A stretch of DNA of 54,593 nucleotides from JBBDQZ01 sp040905705. Lineage in GTDB: Bacteria > Bacteroidota > Rhodothermia > Balneolales > Natronogracilivirgulaceae. A program made the position numbers and the translations under genes. Under the pieces are notes generated by a model, which ran no database searches, was not told the DNA's origin, and worked only from the letters and a program-made list of their open reading frames with translations. Within the stretch, counting starts at the first letter, position 1. Every line of letters starts with the position of its first letter. Shown piece after piece: positions 27,043 through 36,965 of the stretch. The stretch covers positions 1 to 54,593 of the forward strand of contig JBBDQZ010000010.1 of NCBI GenBank assembly GCA_040905705.1. The letters are read 5' to 3'.

Positions 27043-28476
27043 ATGGAAATCAGTGTAAGAAGAACCAAACTGGTCTGTACGATCGGGCCGAGTTCCAGTT
27101 CTCCCGAAATGATCGAACGGCTTATTCGCAGTGGGATGGATGTCGCGAGGCTTAATTTTTCCCATGGCAGCCATGAGGTCCACAGAAAAAATATTCTTAC
27201 AATTCGCGAAATTTCAGAAAAACTGGATATCAATATTCCCATATTGATGGACCTTCAGGGGCCCAAAATTCGGGTCGGAAGGATGAAGGACGATGGGGCG
27301 ATACTGGCAAACGACACCTATGTAAAATTAACTCCAGATGATGTTGATGGAGATAGTGAGGTCATACCCGTTGATTATCCCAATCTTGCCGTAGATGTCA
27401 AAGCGGGGAATACCATCTTGATGGATGACGGTTTGCTGGAGCTTAAAATAGTCAAGATTTCCGGTGAGGATATCACTGCAAGGGTAATTAATGGCGGGTT
27501 TTTAAAGTCGAGAAAAGGAGTGAATCTCCCCGATGTTAAAACTTCGATCTCTGCCATCACAGAAAAGGATGAGAATGACCTTGCGTTCGGTTTAAATCAG
27601 GGGGTTGATTTTATTGCCATTTCATTTGTCCGGACAGCCAGTGATGTTCAGGAACTGATTTCAAAAGTACGTGTTCAGGGTAGTAATGCCGGCATTATTG
27701 CAAAAATCGAAAAACCGGAAGCTCTGAACGAAATTGATGATATCATTCAGCAGGCGGATGGCATTATGGTGGCCAGGGGTGACCTGGGCATTGAAATTGC
27801 CAGTGAACGGGTGCCGCTCATTCAAAAAGATATCATTAAAAAGTGCAAAATTGCCGGCAAGCCGGTGATTACAGCTACCCAGATGTTGGAGTCGATGATG
27901 GACAATCCCCGGCCAACACGTGCCGAGAGCTCCGATGTGGCCAATGCGGTATTGGACGGGACCGATGCCGTAATGCTTTCCGGAGAGACTGCAGCGGGTA
28001 AATTTCCGGTGGAAGCGGTACAGACTATGGACAAAATTTGCCGTAATGTTGAATCAAAAGCTAAAACTATTTATCAGACACTCGATTTTGTACAGCCGGA
28101 GTGGCGTGCAAAACAGATCATTGAGTCGTTGAGCTTCTCCTGCGTAACCATCAGTGAGGCCGTTGAAGCCAGGCTGATTGCCACCATCACACATTCCGGC
28201 AATACAGCACGCCGAATTGCAAAATTTCGTCCTGCCGTCCCCGTTATAGCTTTTACTGAAAGTGTTGAAGTACGTCGGCAACTTAACCTGGTGTGGGGAG
28301 TTACTTCCGTTCGGCTGGAAGCTCTCTTCGACACGGATGCCAGTGTAAAACGTATGGAAGAGTATCTGAAACAAACCGGCCTGGTGATGCGTGGAGACCG
28401 TATCGTGGTGGCCACCGGTATGCCTGTTTCCAGGCGCGGACGTACTAATATGATCAAAGTGAGTACGATCGAATAG
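27043..28476 (+). CDS. pyk: Pyruvate kinase
   Basis: A 477-residue pyruvate kinase: phosphoenolpyruvate + ADP to pyruvate + ATP, the last glycolytic step. The N-terminal TKLVCTIGPSS and RLNFSHGSHEVH, the Mg2+/PEP site IIAKIEKPEALNEIDDII with catalytic Lys, MVARGDLGIE and the signature ATQMLESMMDNPRPTRAE are all present, followed by the B-domain return and the C-domain. Length is normal and there is no extra C-terminal phosphohistidine domain. It starts 237 bases after the SusD-like gene, beyond a terminator, and is followed by the TPR lipoprotein 53 bases later, probably in the same transcript. Confidence 0.96.
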   Translation: MEISVRRTKLVCTIGPSSSSPEMIERLIRSGMDVARLNFSHGSHEVHRKNILTIREISEKLDINIPILMDLQGPKIRVGRMKDDGAILANDTYVKLTPDDVDGDSEVIPVDYPNLAVDVKAGNTILMDDGLLELKIVKISGEDITARVINGGFLKSRKGVNLPDVKTSISAITEKDENDLAFGLNQGVDFIAISFVRTASDVQELISKVRVQGSNAGIIAKIEKPEALNEIDDIIQQADGIMVARGDLGIEIASERVPLIQKDIIKKCKIAGKPVITATQMLESMMDNPRPTRAESSDVANAVLDGTDAVMLSGETAAGKFPVEAVQTMDKICRNVESKAKTIYQTLDFVQPEWRAKQIIESLSFSCVTISEAVEARLIATITHSGNTARRIAKFRPAVPVIAFTESVEVRRQLNLVWGVTSVRLEALFDTDASVKRMEEYLKQTGLVMRGDRIVVATGMPVSRRGRTNMIKVSTIE

Positions 28477-28529
28477 AACAGATGCGGATGGCATCGGACA
28501 GAACAGGCAGAGCGGAACTTCAGAAATAC

Positions 28530-31472
28530 ATGAATCGTTACTTTTGGCCATTAACTACGCTTTTTTTGATGACTCTGCTCCTGCAGGGTTGTTCAACTAC
28601 TCTGCAGAGCTCCTGGCGCGACTTTAATGCCTATTTTAATACATTTTACAACGCCAAAACCAGTTTTGATCGCGGGCTGGAACTGCAAGAGGACCAAGTG
28701 GTGGAGATTAACCCGCATCGCCCCATCCGAATCCATCCTTCTCCCACACGGGTCGGTACGGCAAACTTCAACAATGCCTTACAAAAAAGTGCCGATGTCA
28801 TTCGTTTTCATCCCCGTTCGCGATGGGTGGATAATGCTATCGAACTCATGGGGTTGTCTTATTTTTACCAGCAACAATATTTTTCCGCCGATCAGAAATT
28901 TGTTGAGTTGCTGACCACGACTTCCGATCCGGAGAGGATGCAAAATGCAATCCTGTGGCGAGGCCGGGCAGCACTTGAACTCAACAATTATGTAGAGGGG
29001 ATCAATTATATGCAATCAAGGCTTTTTTCTACGGAATTTGATTGGGATCCAAAGATTGAAGCCGAAATTAAACTGGTCATTGCCCAGCTATATGTGGCAA
29101 GCAATGAATATGAAGATGCCGAAGTTTATCTTGCCGAAGCTATTCCGGATGTTCGGGATCGCCTGACCCGGATGAGAGCTCATTTTTTACACGGACAATT
29201 GCTGGAGTATATGGAACGGTATGATGAAGCATTTGAAGCATATAATCATGCTACACACCGGTCTAATCCAAATTATGATCTGATCTATCACGCGGAAATA
29301 AAGCTGGGTGTTGTCGCCCGTAAAAACGGGGATATTAACTGGGCATATGATCATTTTACCTCAATGAGTCGTGATGACCGACATTTCAGATACATCGCTT
29401 CCATTGAGTATGAGATCGGAAAAACACTACAGGAACAGCCGAATTTTAATGAAGCACTTCAACGATATCAGCAGACACTTCAGCGTCGAACGCAGCAACC
29501 GCAAAGGGAAAGCCTTGCCAGAATTTACTATGGAATAGCAGAAATTTATCGCGATTACTATCTTGATTATAACATGGCTGCCGCCTATTTCGACTCTTCG
29601 GCTACCCAAGTATCGAATCAGGAGAGGCTTCCGGAAGGGTTTAATGCTTCTCTATTGGCCCGTTCTTATGGTGAATATGCCCGCTTGAAGAACGAAACAG
29701 ATCGACTGGACAGTTTGCTGTGGCTTGGAGGACTCTCGGAAGCAGCCTTTGATTCGGTTATTGCCGAGGTGAGAAGTCAAAAAATGGAAGAATTCGAACG
29801 ACAACAACAGGAGCAGCGCAGGCAGCAATTAATGGCTGTCGAGGATATCCCTGAAGCGGGGGGGCAGGCGGACGAACAGACAGATAACGGTTTTCTCAAT
29901 TACCGGAATCCACAGTTAATGCAACAGATGAGTCAGGCCTATCAGGCGATGTGGGGATCGCGTCCGCTGGTGGATGACTGGAGACGGATGGAGGCCGTCC
30001 GGTTAAATATCATCCGGCAATATGAGGAAGAGGGAGAGGGGATAGCCGATGTTGATAGTGCCGTGCAGGCGGAGGTTGAAAGCCGACAACAAGTCATAGA
30101 AATAGATCTTTCCGAAATCCCGTTTACTCAGGAGGATCAAAGGGAAATGCGGCACTTGATCGCTTCACATGAATACGAGATTGGTAATGTTTTTTTTACG
30201 TCGCTGGCCATGCCGGACAGTACTGCAAAATATTATCGAGATGTGATGAACCGATTCCCGGAATCAGAAGTCGCCCCGCAAGCGATCTATTCTCTTTCCG
30301 AATTGTATCAGTCTCAGGGGGATTCGACATATGCCTTGCAATACGCCATGCAACTGGTAGATTTTTATCCTCAAACGATATATGCCGAACGAATGGCGGA
30401 ACGCTATAAGCTGGGCCTGAACCGCCCTGATTTCGAATTGAGCCGGGAAGACAGCCTCTCCCTTGTCTTTAATGAAATAATATCGATGAGGCGCGGCGTG
30501 CAGCGTGCCGGTAAATTTAGAAATTTTGCCATAATGCATCCGGAGTCCAAAGACGCTCCGGAGGCATTGTTTCGTTCCATTCTGGATTATATTGAAGAGG
30601 CCAGGGACTATGAGCATGAACAATACCGTCTTCAGCTTAATGAACTGTTGTTGTCGCGTAAGATCTGGGAAGAGGAAGAAAGTATCAGGGAAAGCTTCAG
30701 AGATTCTGTGCAGTCAATACTGACGGATTCAGTATTTATGGCAAGTATTACCACGTTGGATGAAGATGGTTTGAATGAACAGGGTTTGGATGAAGAAGAG
30801 GAGCGTGTTCAGGAAGATCTTCAGGAGGATCAAAAGGACGAAGAAGCCCGGGTTGATCATGAAACAGAGGGCACTGAAGAGGAGTCATTGGCCGGAGATA
30901 CCGGTGAACGTATAAAACCGGGGGGACGAAAATCTTTAGAGACTCATTTGCGGGAAATTATTGATAAAGAAATAGAAGAACCCGATTTCAGCGATCTGCA
31001 CCCCTACGAAGGTGCATTATGGGACAGTGCCCGGGTTGTTTTGCTTGCTATGCAAAATGAATATCCGGAATATCCGAAATACAATATTCTTCATTCATTG
31101 GCTGTGGAAATTGATGCCGAGCGCATGCGATCCGTACTTGTCGATACGGAGCGGGTTTACCAATGTGATGAGCTTGATGAGAGGCCGTCGCTGATTGGCG
31201 GTATGGATCAGTTTTTTGTTGAAAGCGGATTTCAGCAGGTGGTCGATGATCATCAGAGCAATGGTTCGGTTGTGCTACACATTCGCCTCAATGAAGAAGG
31301 GCATCCCGTTGAAGTAAGTACAGACGAGGAGGATGACGGAACCGGCGTGTTGGAGGCCTTAATGGAGGCTGCGACCCGGCATATGAGATTTGAGCCGCCC
31401 AAATACCAAACCGTTTCGGTTCGCGCTGAATGCGATATAACCGTAGAGTTTGCCTATGAGGAGGAAAATTGA
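28530..31472 (+). CDS. Large TPR lipoprotein with TonB-like C-terminal domain (SprE/PorW-like)
   Basis: A 980-residue lipoprotein: signal peptide with lipobox LLLQGC (Cys21), then FNAYFNTFYNAKTSFDRG and a long series of helical TPR-like repeats, e.g. DNAIELMGLSYFYQQQYFSA and YHAEIKLGVVARKNGDINWA. The N-terminal layout resembles SprE/PorW, a T9SS/gliding lipoprotein; that is a similarity from memory. A strongly acidic linker (about 755-820) leads to a C-terminal module of about 100 residues with RPSLIGGMDQFF, GSVVLHIRLNEEGHPVEVS, LMEAATRHMRFEPP and CDITVEF, matching the TonB_C pattern of TonB energy transducers. ATG 28530 precedes the signal peptide. Its 3' end overlaps pyrD by 19 bases on the opposite strand. 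Confidence 0.8.
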   Translation: MNRYFWPLTTLFLMTLLLQGCSTTLQSSWRDFNAYFNTFYNAKTSFDRGLELQEDQVVEINPHRPIRIHPSPTRVGTANFNNALQKSADVIRFHPRSRWVDNAIELMGLSYFYQQQYFSADQKFVELLTTTSDPERMQNAILWRGRAALELNNYVEGINYMQSRLFSTEFDWDPKIEAEIKLVIAQLYVASNEYEDAEVYLAEAIPDVRDRLTRMRAHFLHGQLLEYMERYDEAFEAYNHATHRSNPNYDLIYHAEIKLGVVARKNGDINWAYDHFTSMSRDDRHFRYIASIEYEIGKTLQEQPNFNEALQRYQQTLQRRTQQPQRESLARIYYGIAEIYRDYYLDYNMAAAYFDSSATQVSNQERLPEGFNASLLARSYGEYARLKNETDRLDSLLWLGGLSEAAFDSVIAEVRSQKMEEFERQQQEQRRQQLMAVEDIPEAGGQADEQTDNGFLNYRNPQLMQQMSQAYQAMWGSRPLVDDWRRMEAVRLNIIRQYEEEGEGIADVDSAVQAEVESRQQVIEIDLSEIPFTQEDQREMRHLIASHEYEIGNVFFTSLAMPDSTAKYYRDVMNRFPESEVAPQAIYSLSELYQSQGDSTYALQYAMQLVDFYPQTIYAERMAERYKLGLNRPDFELSREDSLSLVFNEIISMRRGVQRAGKFRNFAIMHPESKDAPEALFRSILDYIEEARDYEHEQYRLQLNELLLSRKIWEEEESIRESFRDSVQSILTDSVFMASITTLDEDGLNEQGLDEEEERVQEDLQEDQKDEEARVDHETEGTEEESLAGDTGERIKPGGRKSLETHLREIIDKEIEEPDFSDLHPYEGALWDSARVVLLAMQNEYPEYPKYNILHSLAVEIDAERMRSVLVDTERVYQCDELDERPSLIGGMDQFFVESGFQQVVDDHQSNGSVVLHIRLNEEGHPVEVSTDEEDDGTGVLEALMEAATRHMRFEPPKYQTVSVRAECDITVEFAYEEEN

Positions 31473-32563
31473 TATGCTTGTTGCTCTCTAAGCCAGCGCT
31501 TCAGTGAAGTTTTGCCTGCGGTCCGGAGCTGTTGTCCGATAGATTTGTTGATCTTTGAAATCAGATTCGGCCCTTCATATATAAGCCCTGTGTATATTTG
31601 CAAAAGATTTGCCCCGGCCCGCAACAGTTGCAGAGCCTTATCCGGTGAATCGATCCCGCCACATCCGATGAGTACCCTGTTATAAGGAAGACGGGCACGC
31701 AGATGAGCGATTCGTTGAAGCGTCAAAGGAAATACCGGAGCTCCGCTGAGTCCGCCCCGGCCCGCTTTCGCCACAATGGCGTTGCCGGTTATTAACCTCT
31801 CCCGGTGAGCAGAGGTGTTTGAAAGGACATATCCGTGCAAATTATGGCTTTCGCAAATATCCGTTAATTCGTCCAATCGATTCAATGTAAGGTCGGGTGA
31901 AAATTTGACAAGCAATGGCGGATCGTCAGGTAGTCGTGTTTCCATAATTCCGTCAAGTAAATCAGCCAGAGCCTGTGTCTCTTCAAACGTTTTACCTTCG
32001 ACGGTATTCGGACAGGATATGTTGAGTGTGATATAATCGGCGACGGTTCGTGCCCAGGAGTAGCTGGTGATGTAATCCCGTATAGCTTGGTCACCGACAA
32101 TGTCAGGGTCATGCGTTTTTGCAATATTGATTCCGCCTGGAAATCCCGGATCCTTCAAAATTCGACGGCAAATGGCCTCGGCACCGTCATTATTCAATCC
32201 CATACGGTTGATGAGTGCACGATCTGCCGGCAGGCGAAACAGCCTGGGGCGGGGGTTTCCCGCAGAGGGCAGGGCGGTGATGCTTCCGTATTCGGCATAG
32301 CCGAAACCTAACAGCTGGAGTAAATGAGTCAGACTGGCATTTTTGTCGAACCCTGCGGCAATACCAATTGGATTTGGAAACCGAATACCCATAAGAACTT
32401 GTTCAAGCCGGGGCATCTCAACCGGATACTTCTGGTGAATCATTCGCCTTGCCATCGGCAGAGCACAAAGAGCCTGGCCCCATGTGACCGTTACATGATG
32501 CGCTGTCTCGGGATCGATACGGAACATCAGCGGCCGGATTATGCTTTTATAAAATGTGGGCAT
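31454..32563 (-). CDS. pyrD: Dihydroorotate dehydrogenase (class 2-like)
   Basis: A 369-residue FMN enzyme oxidising dihydroorotate to orotate in pyrimidine synthesis. The N-terminal helical extension (about 45 residues before VLMGIRFPNPIGIAAGFDKN) is what membrane-bound, quinone-using class 2 enzymes have. FMN/substrate motifs INRMGLNNDG, LLVKFSPD, GRGGLSGAP and IGCGGIDSPDKA are intact. The catalytic-base loop reads NISCPNT with Cys184, whereas class 2 enzymes such as E. coli PyrD have Ser there (NISSPNT) and class 1 enzymes have Cys. The gene converges with the TPR lipoprotein gene, overlapping it by 19 bases. Confidence 0.93.
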   Translation of the reverse strand: MPTFYKSIIRPLMFRIDPETAHHVTVTWGQALCALPMARRMIHQKYPVEMPRLEQVLMGIRFPNPIGIAAGFDKNASLTHLLQLLGFGYAEYGSITALPSAGNPRPRLFRLPADRALINRMGLNNDGAEAICRRILKDPGFPGGINIAKTHDPDIVGDQAIRDYITSYSWARTVADYITLNISCPNTVEGKTFEETQALADLLDGIMETRLPDDPPLLVKFSPDLTLNRLDELTDICESHNLHGYVLSNTSAHRERLITGNAIVAKAGRGGLSGAPVFPLTLQRIAHLRARLPYNRVLIGCGGIDSPDKALQLLRAGANLLQIYTGLIYEGPNLISKINKSIGQQLRTAGKTSLKRWLREQQAYQFSSS

Positions 32564-32765
32564 GGCCTTTTTGGTTATAACTGTGCCTTGTCTGGTGTCA
32601 CTTTAATCGGATTCATTGGATAACGGTGTATCCCGCACCCGGTGAAGGATCACAAGATAGTTCCGCCTCGATCATCCGTCCATGTGCGGGGCAAAATTAA
32701 AAAGATGCGGATTTTGCTCCAATATACGATATTCAAATGCACGTTCATGTAAGGAATAAAAAAAT

Positions 32766-34076
32766 TTGACTAAGGTTTCCACTATATCGGATGTATACGA
32801 CTGGCTGAATCGCATGCCGGCTTTTCAGGTTCATGGTGCCGTGGCGGCTCGTCTGGGGCTTGACCGCATTCAGTCGTTTTGTGACTTAATGGGAAATCCG
32901 GAGCGACAGATTCCCTGTATTCATGTAGCCGGTACAAATGGAAAAGGAAGTGTGTGTGCCATGCTGGCGTTGGCTTATGAATATGCCGGGTTTCGCTGCG
33001 GGCTTTATATGTCTCCCCATTTGGAGCACGTGAGGGAACGAATACGGATCAATCGGGAAATGATTCCGGAACCGGATTTTCTACGCTTTTTCCAGCTGTA
33101 CGCTTCTGATATAAGCTCTTCCGATCTGAGTTACTATGAAATTACCACGGCTGCTGCATTCTGGTGGTTCAACGAGGCAAAAGCGGATATAGTGGTACTT
33201 GAAACCGGATTGGGCGGAAGACTTGATGCCACCAATATTGTGAAGCCCGAAATTTCGGTCATCACTTCCATTGCTCATGATCATCAGCATTTTCTTGGTC
33301 ACACCATCACTGAAATCGCCGGGGAAAAAGGGGGGATCATCAAAGAAAAACGTCCCGTAGTGTTGGGAAATATGCCGGATGCAGCTGAAAAGAAACTGCT
33401 GCAAATAGCCGGGGAACATCATTCCGGAGTCATAAAAGCCCGCACTTTACAACCCCGGTATCGAACTTCAGGGCCTGTAAATAACAGCCGGAGTGGATTT
33501 GAAATAGTGAATCAAAGTCAACGAAAATTCATGGAATCAGACTTGAAAGCACCCGTACACCGGTGGAATGTGGCTGCGGCGTGGTTGACAGTTTCGGCCT
33601 TGCAACCCCGGTTTGTCGTATCAGAAGCACAATTTTCCAAAGCAATTGCCAACGTGGGCCGCAGCGGGCTTTTACCGGGCCGTTTTGAAAAGCTTGTCCC
33701 GGGCCTGGAGTGGTTTTTTGATGGTGCTCACAATCCGGAGGCCGTAAGGGCGCTGATAAAGAGCATTGACAGGCAAGATTGGAATGATGAACCCGTTATT
33801 GTATTGTGCATTATGAAGGACAAGGCACAAAAAAAAATGCTGGAACCGTTTTCTGTTTTTAAAAAAAACTACTATTATGCCCTGGCAACGGAGAGGGCAG
33901 CAGATATTACACAAATCGCGGCATATTTATCCGATGTAAAGGAATTGCCTGCCGGTGAAGCAGAAATTTTGCGTTTCTTTAAAGAATTAACCAAACAAGT
34001 AGTAATTTTCACCGGAAGTTTTTATTTTTACAGTGTGGTCAAACGATGGATTTCTCAAATCATCAAGGCCGGATAA
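32766..34076 (+). CDS. folC: Folylpolyglutamate synthase / dihydrofolate synthase
   Basis: A 436-residue Mur-ligase-like enzyme that adds glutamate to (dihydro)folate using ATP. The P-loop is VAGTNGKGSVCAM (54-66), followed by YMSPHLEHVRERIRIN, the Mg-site region VVLETGLGGRLDATN and SIAHDHQHFLG, and FFDGAHNPEAV in the C-terminal domain. The initiation codon is TTG at 32766: an in-frame TAA lies just upstream and AAGGA is about 8 bases before it. The gene is divergent from pyrD with about 200 bases between the starts, and precedes rho by 173 bases. Confidence 0.92.
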   Translation: MTKVSTISDVYDWLNRMPAFQVHGAVAARLGLDRIQSFCDLMGNPERQIPCIHVAGTNGKGSVCAMLALAYEYAGFRCGLYMSPHLEHVRERIRINREMIPEPDFLRFFQLYASDISSSDLSYYEITTAAAFWWFNEAKADIVVLETGLGGRLDATNIVKPEISVITSIAHDHQHFLGHTITEIAGEKGGIIKEKRPVVLGNMPDAAEKKLLQIAGEHHSGVIKARTLQPRYRTSGPVNNSRSGFEIVNQSQRKFMESDLKAPVHRWNVAAAWLTVSALQPRFVVSEAQFSKAIANVGRSGLLPGRFEKLVPGLEWFFDGAHNPEAVRALIKSIDRQDWNDEPVIVLCIMKDKAQKKMLEPFSVFKKNYYYALATERAADITQIAAYLSDVKELPAGEAEILRFFKELTKQVVIFTGSFYFYSVVKRWISQIIKAG

Positions 34077-34249
34077 TTGTTTCCTTTCTCCGATTTCGTT
34101 TATAACGCTTCTGCACCCATAGCACAAAATTGTCGATCCGGTATATCGGATTACTTGCTCGTCCTCAATTAATTTGTTGTGCGACACAAAGTGAATTATG
34201 GACAGTCAAAATTAATAATATATCATACATCCGTTAGGGTGGATCAGAT

Positions 34250-36013
34250 TTGAAAGATTTGAATCAACTACAAGAAAAAACACTTAAGGAACTGCAGGAA
34301 ATAGCCAGACAAACCGGCTTGAAACGGGTTACCGGACTACGGAAACAAACGTTAATTGATCATTTGCACGATTATACATCCCGGCAAAATCAGAGTACGA
34401 TCACTTTCGATGAAGAAGAGAATGAAGCCGGGATACCGGGTGACGAAAGTTTGAGGAGTACCGTAGAGCCGAATGAAAAACCGAATGAGGAACACCGTTC
34501 AGGGCAGATACCCGGTAGTTTGTACAGAAAAAAAGACCTCAGCAAATACAAAAAATCCCGTATGGATTCTGATCCCGGCAGCGCAGAGCCTTCGTCGCAA
34601 AACGGGGATCTGTTAAAGGGAGCTGAACGAACGCAGGTTAATGAGAGATCCCGGAAAATGGATACAGCTGCTCAAAAAACCGAATCCGCACCACCCTCCA
34701 AACCCGAACAAAGCAGCAAAACCGATCCTTCCAATAGGGAACATGCTGACAAGCAGCCGGATACACAAACGGCCGGCAAAAAACAGGAAGCGCATGCGTC
34801 CGGGCGTGTCAAGGAAAAAAAACGTACAGTACATGGCACATTACCGGAGTCAGATGCGGAAAACCTGGAAGATCGGTTAAAAGAAATTGAACCTCAGCTT
34901 GGTGGTTACCTGATCAATGAGGGAACGCTTGAAATATTACCGGACGGGTACGGTTTTCTGAGGTCAGCTAATTATCATTATGCCGCCAGTCCGGATGATA
35001 TATACGTTTCCCCATCACAAATAAAGCGTTTTTGTCTCAGGCAGGGCGACAGTGTGATCGGTATTATTCGTCCGCCCAAAATCGGTGAACGTTACTTTGC
35101 ACTGCTTCGGGTCGATGGGGTGAATGGCCGCATACCCACCGATATGGATTCCCGAAAAGATTTTGATGAGTTGCTTCCGGTATATCCGGATAGCCGTTAT
35201 GTGCTGGAGTATAAGCCTGCTGATTACACGACGCGGCTGGTTGATATGTTTGCTCCAATTGGAAAAGGCCAACGCGGAATGATCGTTGCTCAGCCGAAAA
35301 CCGGTAAAACCACTATTTTACGTAATATTGCCAATGCTGTATCGGTCAATAACCCGGATACCAGGATCATCATTCTTCTGGTGGATGAGCGTCCGGAGGA
35401 AGTTACGGAAATGGAACGCAATGTGATCAGTGCCGAAGTCCTTGCCTCGACATTTGATCAGAAACCTGAAAACCATATCGGATTGGCAGAAATCGTTTTT
35501 GAAAAAGCCAAACGTATGGTAGAGAGCGGGCATGATGTATTGATTCTGATGGATTCTATCACGCGGCTTGCACGGGCATACAATATTTGTTCCAATACCG
35601 GGCGTACCATGTCTGGAGGGGTGGATGCGGAAGCGTTGAAAAAGCCCCGGAAGCTGTTTACCTCCGCCCGAAATATTGAAAATGGTGGAAGTTTGACCAT
35701 AGTGGCTACAGCCCTGGTGGAAACCGGATCACGTATGGATGATGTTATTTTTGAAGAGTTCAAGGGCACTGGAAATATGGAGCTGGTGCTGGATCGCCGT
35801 CTGTCCGAGCGAAGGATCTTTCCTTCGATAGATATATTCAAAAGCGGTACAAGAAGGGAGGACCTCCTGGTAGAAGAAGAAGAACGGGAAAAAGTAGTGC
35901 TGTTGAGACGCTATCTGACTACCATGACATCCCAGGAAGCTGTTGAATTTTTACTGGATAAAATGAAAGGAACGCGGAATAACAAAGAGTTTCTGCTTTC
36001 AATGAACCAGTAG
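34250..36013 (+). CDS. rho: Transcription termination factor Rho, with long N-terminal insertion
   Basis: A 587-residue hexameric RNA helicase that ends transcription. The N-terminal helical Rho_N domain (residues 3-42) is followed by about 170 polar, charged, low-complexity residues (43-215), then the RNA-binding cold-shock-like domain (LEILPDGYGFLRSANYHY), the ATPase core with Walker A AQPKTGKTT (347-355), Walker B VLILMDSITRLARAYN, and the end sequence LLDKMKGTRNNKEFLLSMN. E. coli Rho is 419 residues; the insertion explains the difference and is common in Bacteroidota. The start is TTG 34250: an in-frame TAG lies 13 bases upstream and no ATG occurs before conserved sequence. A GGTGG-like sequence precedes it. 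Confidence 0.95.
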   Translation: MKDLNQLQEKTLKELQEIARQTGLKRVTGLRKQTLIDHLHDYTSRQNQSTITFDEEENEAGIPGDESLRSTVEPNEKPNEEHRSGQIPGSLYRKKDLSKYKKSRMDSDPGSAEPSSQNGDLLKGAERTQVNERSRKMDTAAQKTESAPPSKPEQSSKTDPSNREHADKQPDTQTAGKKQEAHASGRVKEKKRTVHGTLPESDAENLEDRLKEIEPQLGGYLINEGTLEILPDGYGFLRSANYHYAASPDDIYVSPSQIKRFCLRQGDSVIGIIRPPKIGERYFALLRVDGVNGRIPTDMDSRKDFDELLPVYPDSRYVLEYKPADYTTRLVDMFAPIGKGQRGMIVAQPKTGKTTILRNIANAVSVNNPDTRIIILLVDERPEEVTEMERNVISAEVLASTFDQKPENHIGLAEIVFEKAKRMVESGHDVLILMDSITRLARAYNICSNTGRTMSGGVDAEALKKPRKLFTSARNIENGGSLTIVATALVETGSRMDDVIFEEFKGTGNMELVLDRRLSERRIFPSIDIFKSGTRREDLLVEEEEREKVVLLRRYLTTMTSQEAVEFLLDKMKGTRNNKEFLLSMNQ

Positions 36014-36072
36014 GGCGGGGGACTGTGGCGCCGATAATATCAGGGGTGGCATAACAGATCAGGGAGAGATTG

Positions 36073-36909
36073 TCACAAGCCGGTTTCCTTCAGCACAAAC
36101 TTTCGGTTTTTGTCACGTGTAACATTGCCTGCTTTCTGAAAAACCGAGTGATAGAACAGTAATGTGGCTTGTTCACGATAAGCCTGTTGCATCAATAACA
36201 TTTTAGCTTTTCGTGCTTTTGTACTGTCATGGTCCACTTTCTGCATGATATAGTGATTCAGATGATTTTCGTCAGGAATCAGATCGCCACAAAAATATAC
36301 AGTCTTTTTATCATTTCGAATACGAACCACCTGATGGCCGGGTGTGTGTCCACCGGTGCGAATAACGGTAATGCCTTTGATAATTTCCATCCGTTCCTGC
36401 TCAAGAAATACGAAACGCTCCTCTGCAATTAAGCGGTACAGGTCATCGGGCTCATAACCCATTCCGAGTGTCTCTGCGGGGGTCTCCAGACTTTGTAATG
36501 CAGCCTCCCATTCACTTTTTTGAACATGGATTTTGGCATTTGGCAATGTAGCGGAAATTTGTCCGGTGCTGTTGGTCAGGCTTAAGCCTGCTGCGTGGTC
36601 ATAGTGCAGATGGCTCAGGATCACATGTTGTATGTCCGACGGACGGTATCCGAAAATTTCAAGGTTGGTGAGGATGTTGGAAGCCTCCCGGCCCGATTCT
36701 TTTTGATCGAGCCCCATGCCAAGGCCCGCATCCAGCAACACGCATGTGTTCCCGGTATCTATTAATACCGGATCCAACCCTACTCTTGCGGCTGATTCCA
36801 GTGGGCTTTTCTCTTTATGATGATTTTCTACTTTCAGGATCGAGCCTCCCGATCCGACTTCAAAAATACCTTCACTGAGTTGTTCTATCCGGTAATTTCC
36901 AATTTCCAT
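36073..36909 (-). CDS. MBL-fold metallo-hydrolase
   Basis: A 278-residue metallo-beta-lactamase-fold hydrolase with a binuclear metal site: HLHYDHAAG (His100, His102, Asp104, His105), GGHTPGHQ, FCGDLIPD and a final FYHS. There is no signal peptide. The layout resembles the lactonase/glyoxalase II-like 'MBL fold metallo-hydrolase' group, often acting on lactones, thioesters or phosphodiesters; nothing here fixes the substrate. It lies 56 bases downstream of sppA on the same strand and converges with rho, with 59 bases between the stops. Confidence 0.88.
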   Translation of the reverse strand: MEIGNYRIEQLSEGIFEVGSGGSILKVENHHKEKSPLESAARVGLDPVLIDTGNTCVLLDAGLGMGLDQKESGREASNILTNLEIFGYRPSDIQHVILSHLHYDHAAGLSLTNSTGQISATLPNAKIHVQKSEWEAALQSLETPAETLGMGYEPDDLYRLIAEERFVFLEQERMEIIKGITVIRTGGHTPGHQVVRIRNDKKTVYFCGDLIPDENHLNHYIMQKVDHDSTKARKAKMLLMQQAYREQATLLFYHSVFQKAGNVTRDKNRKFVLKETGL

Positions 36910-36965
36910 ACCAACAATTCCAACAATTGACCGTTTCAGGAGCTGTCAACGATTTGCTTATGACT

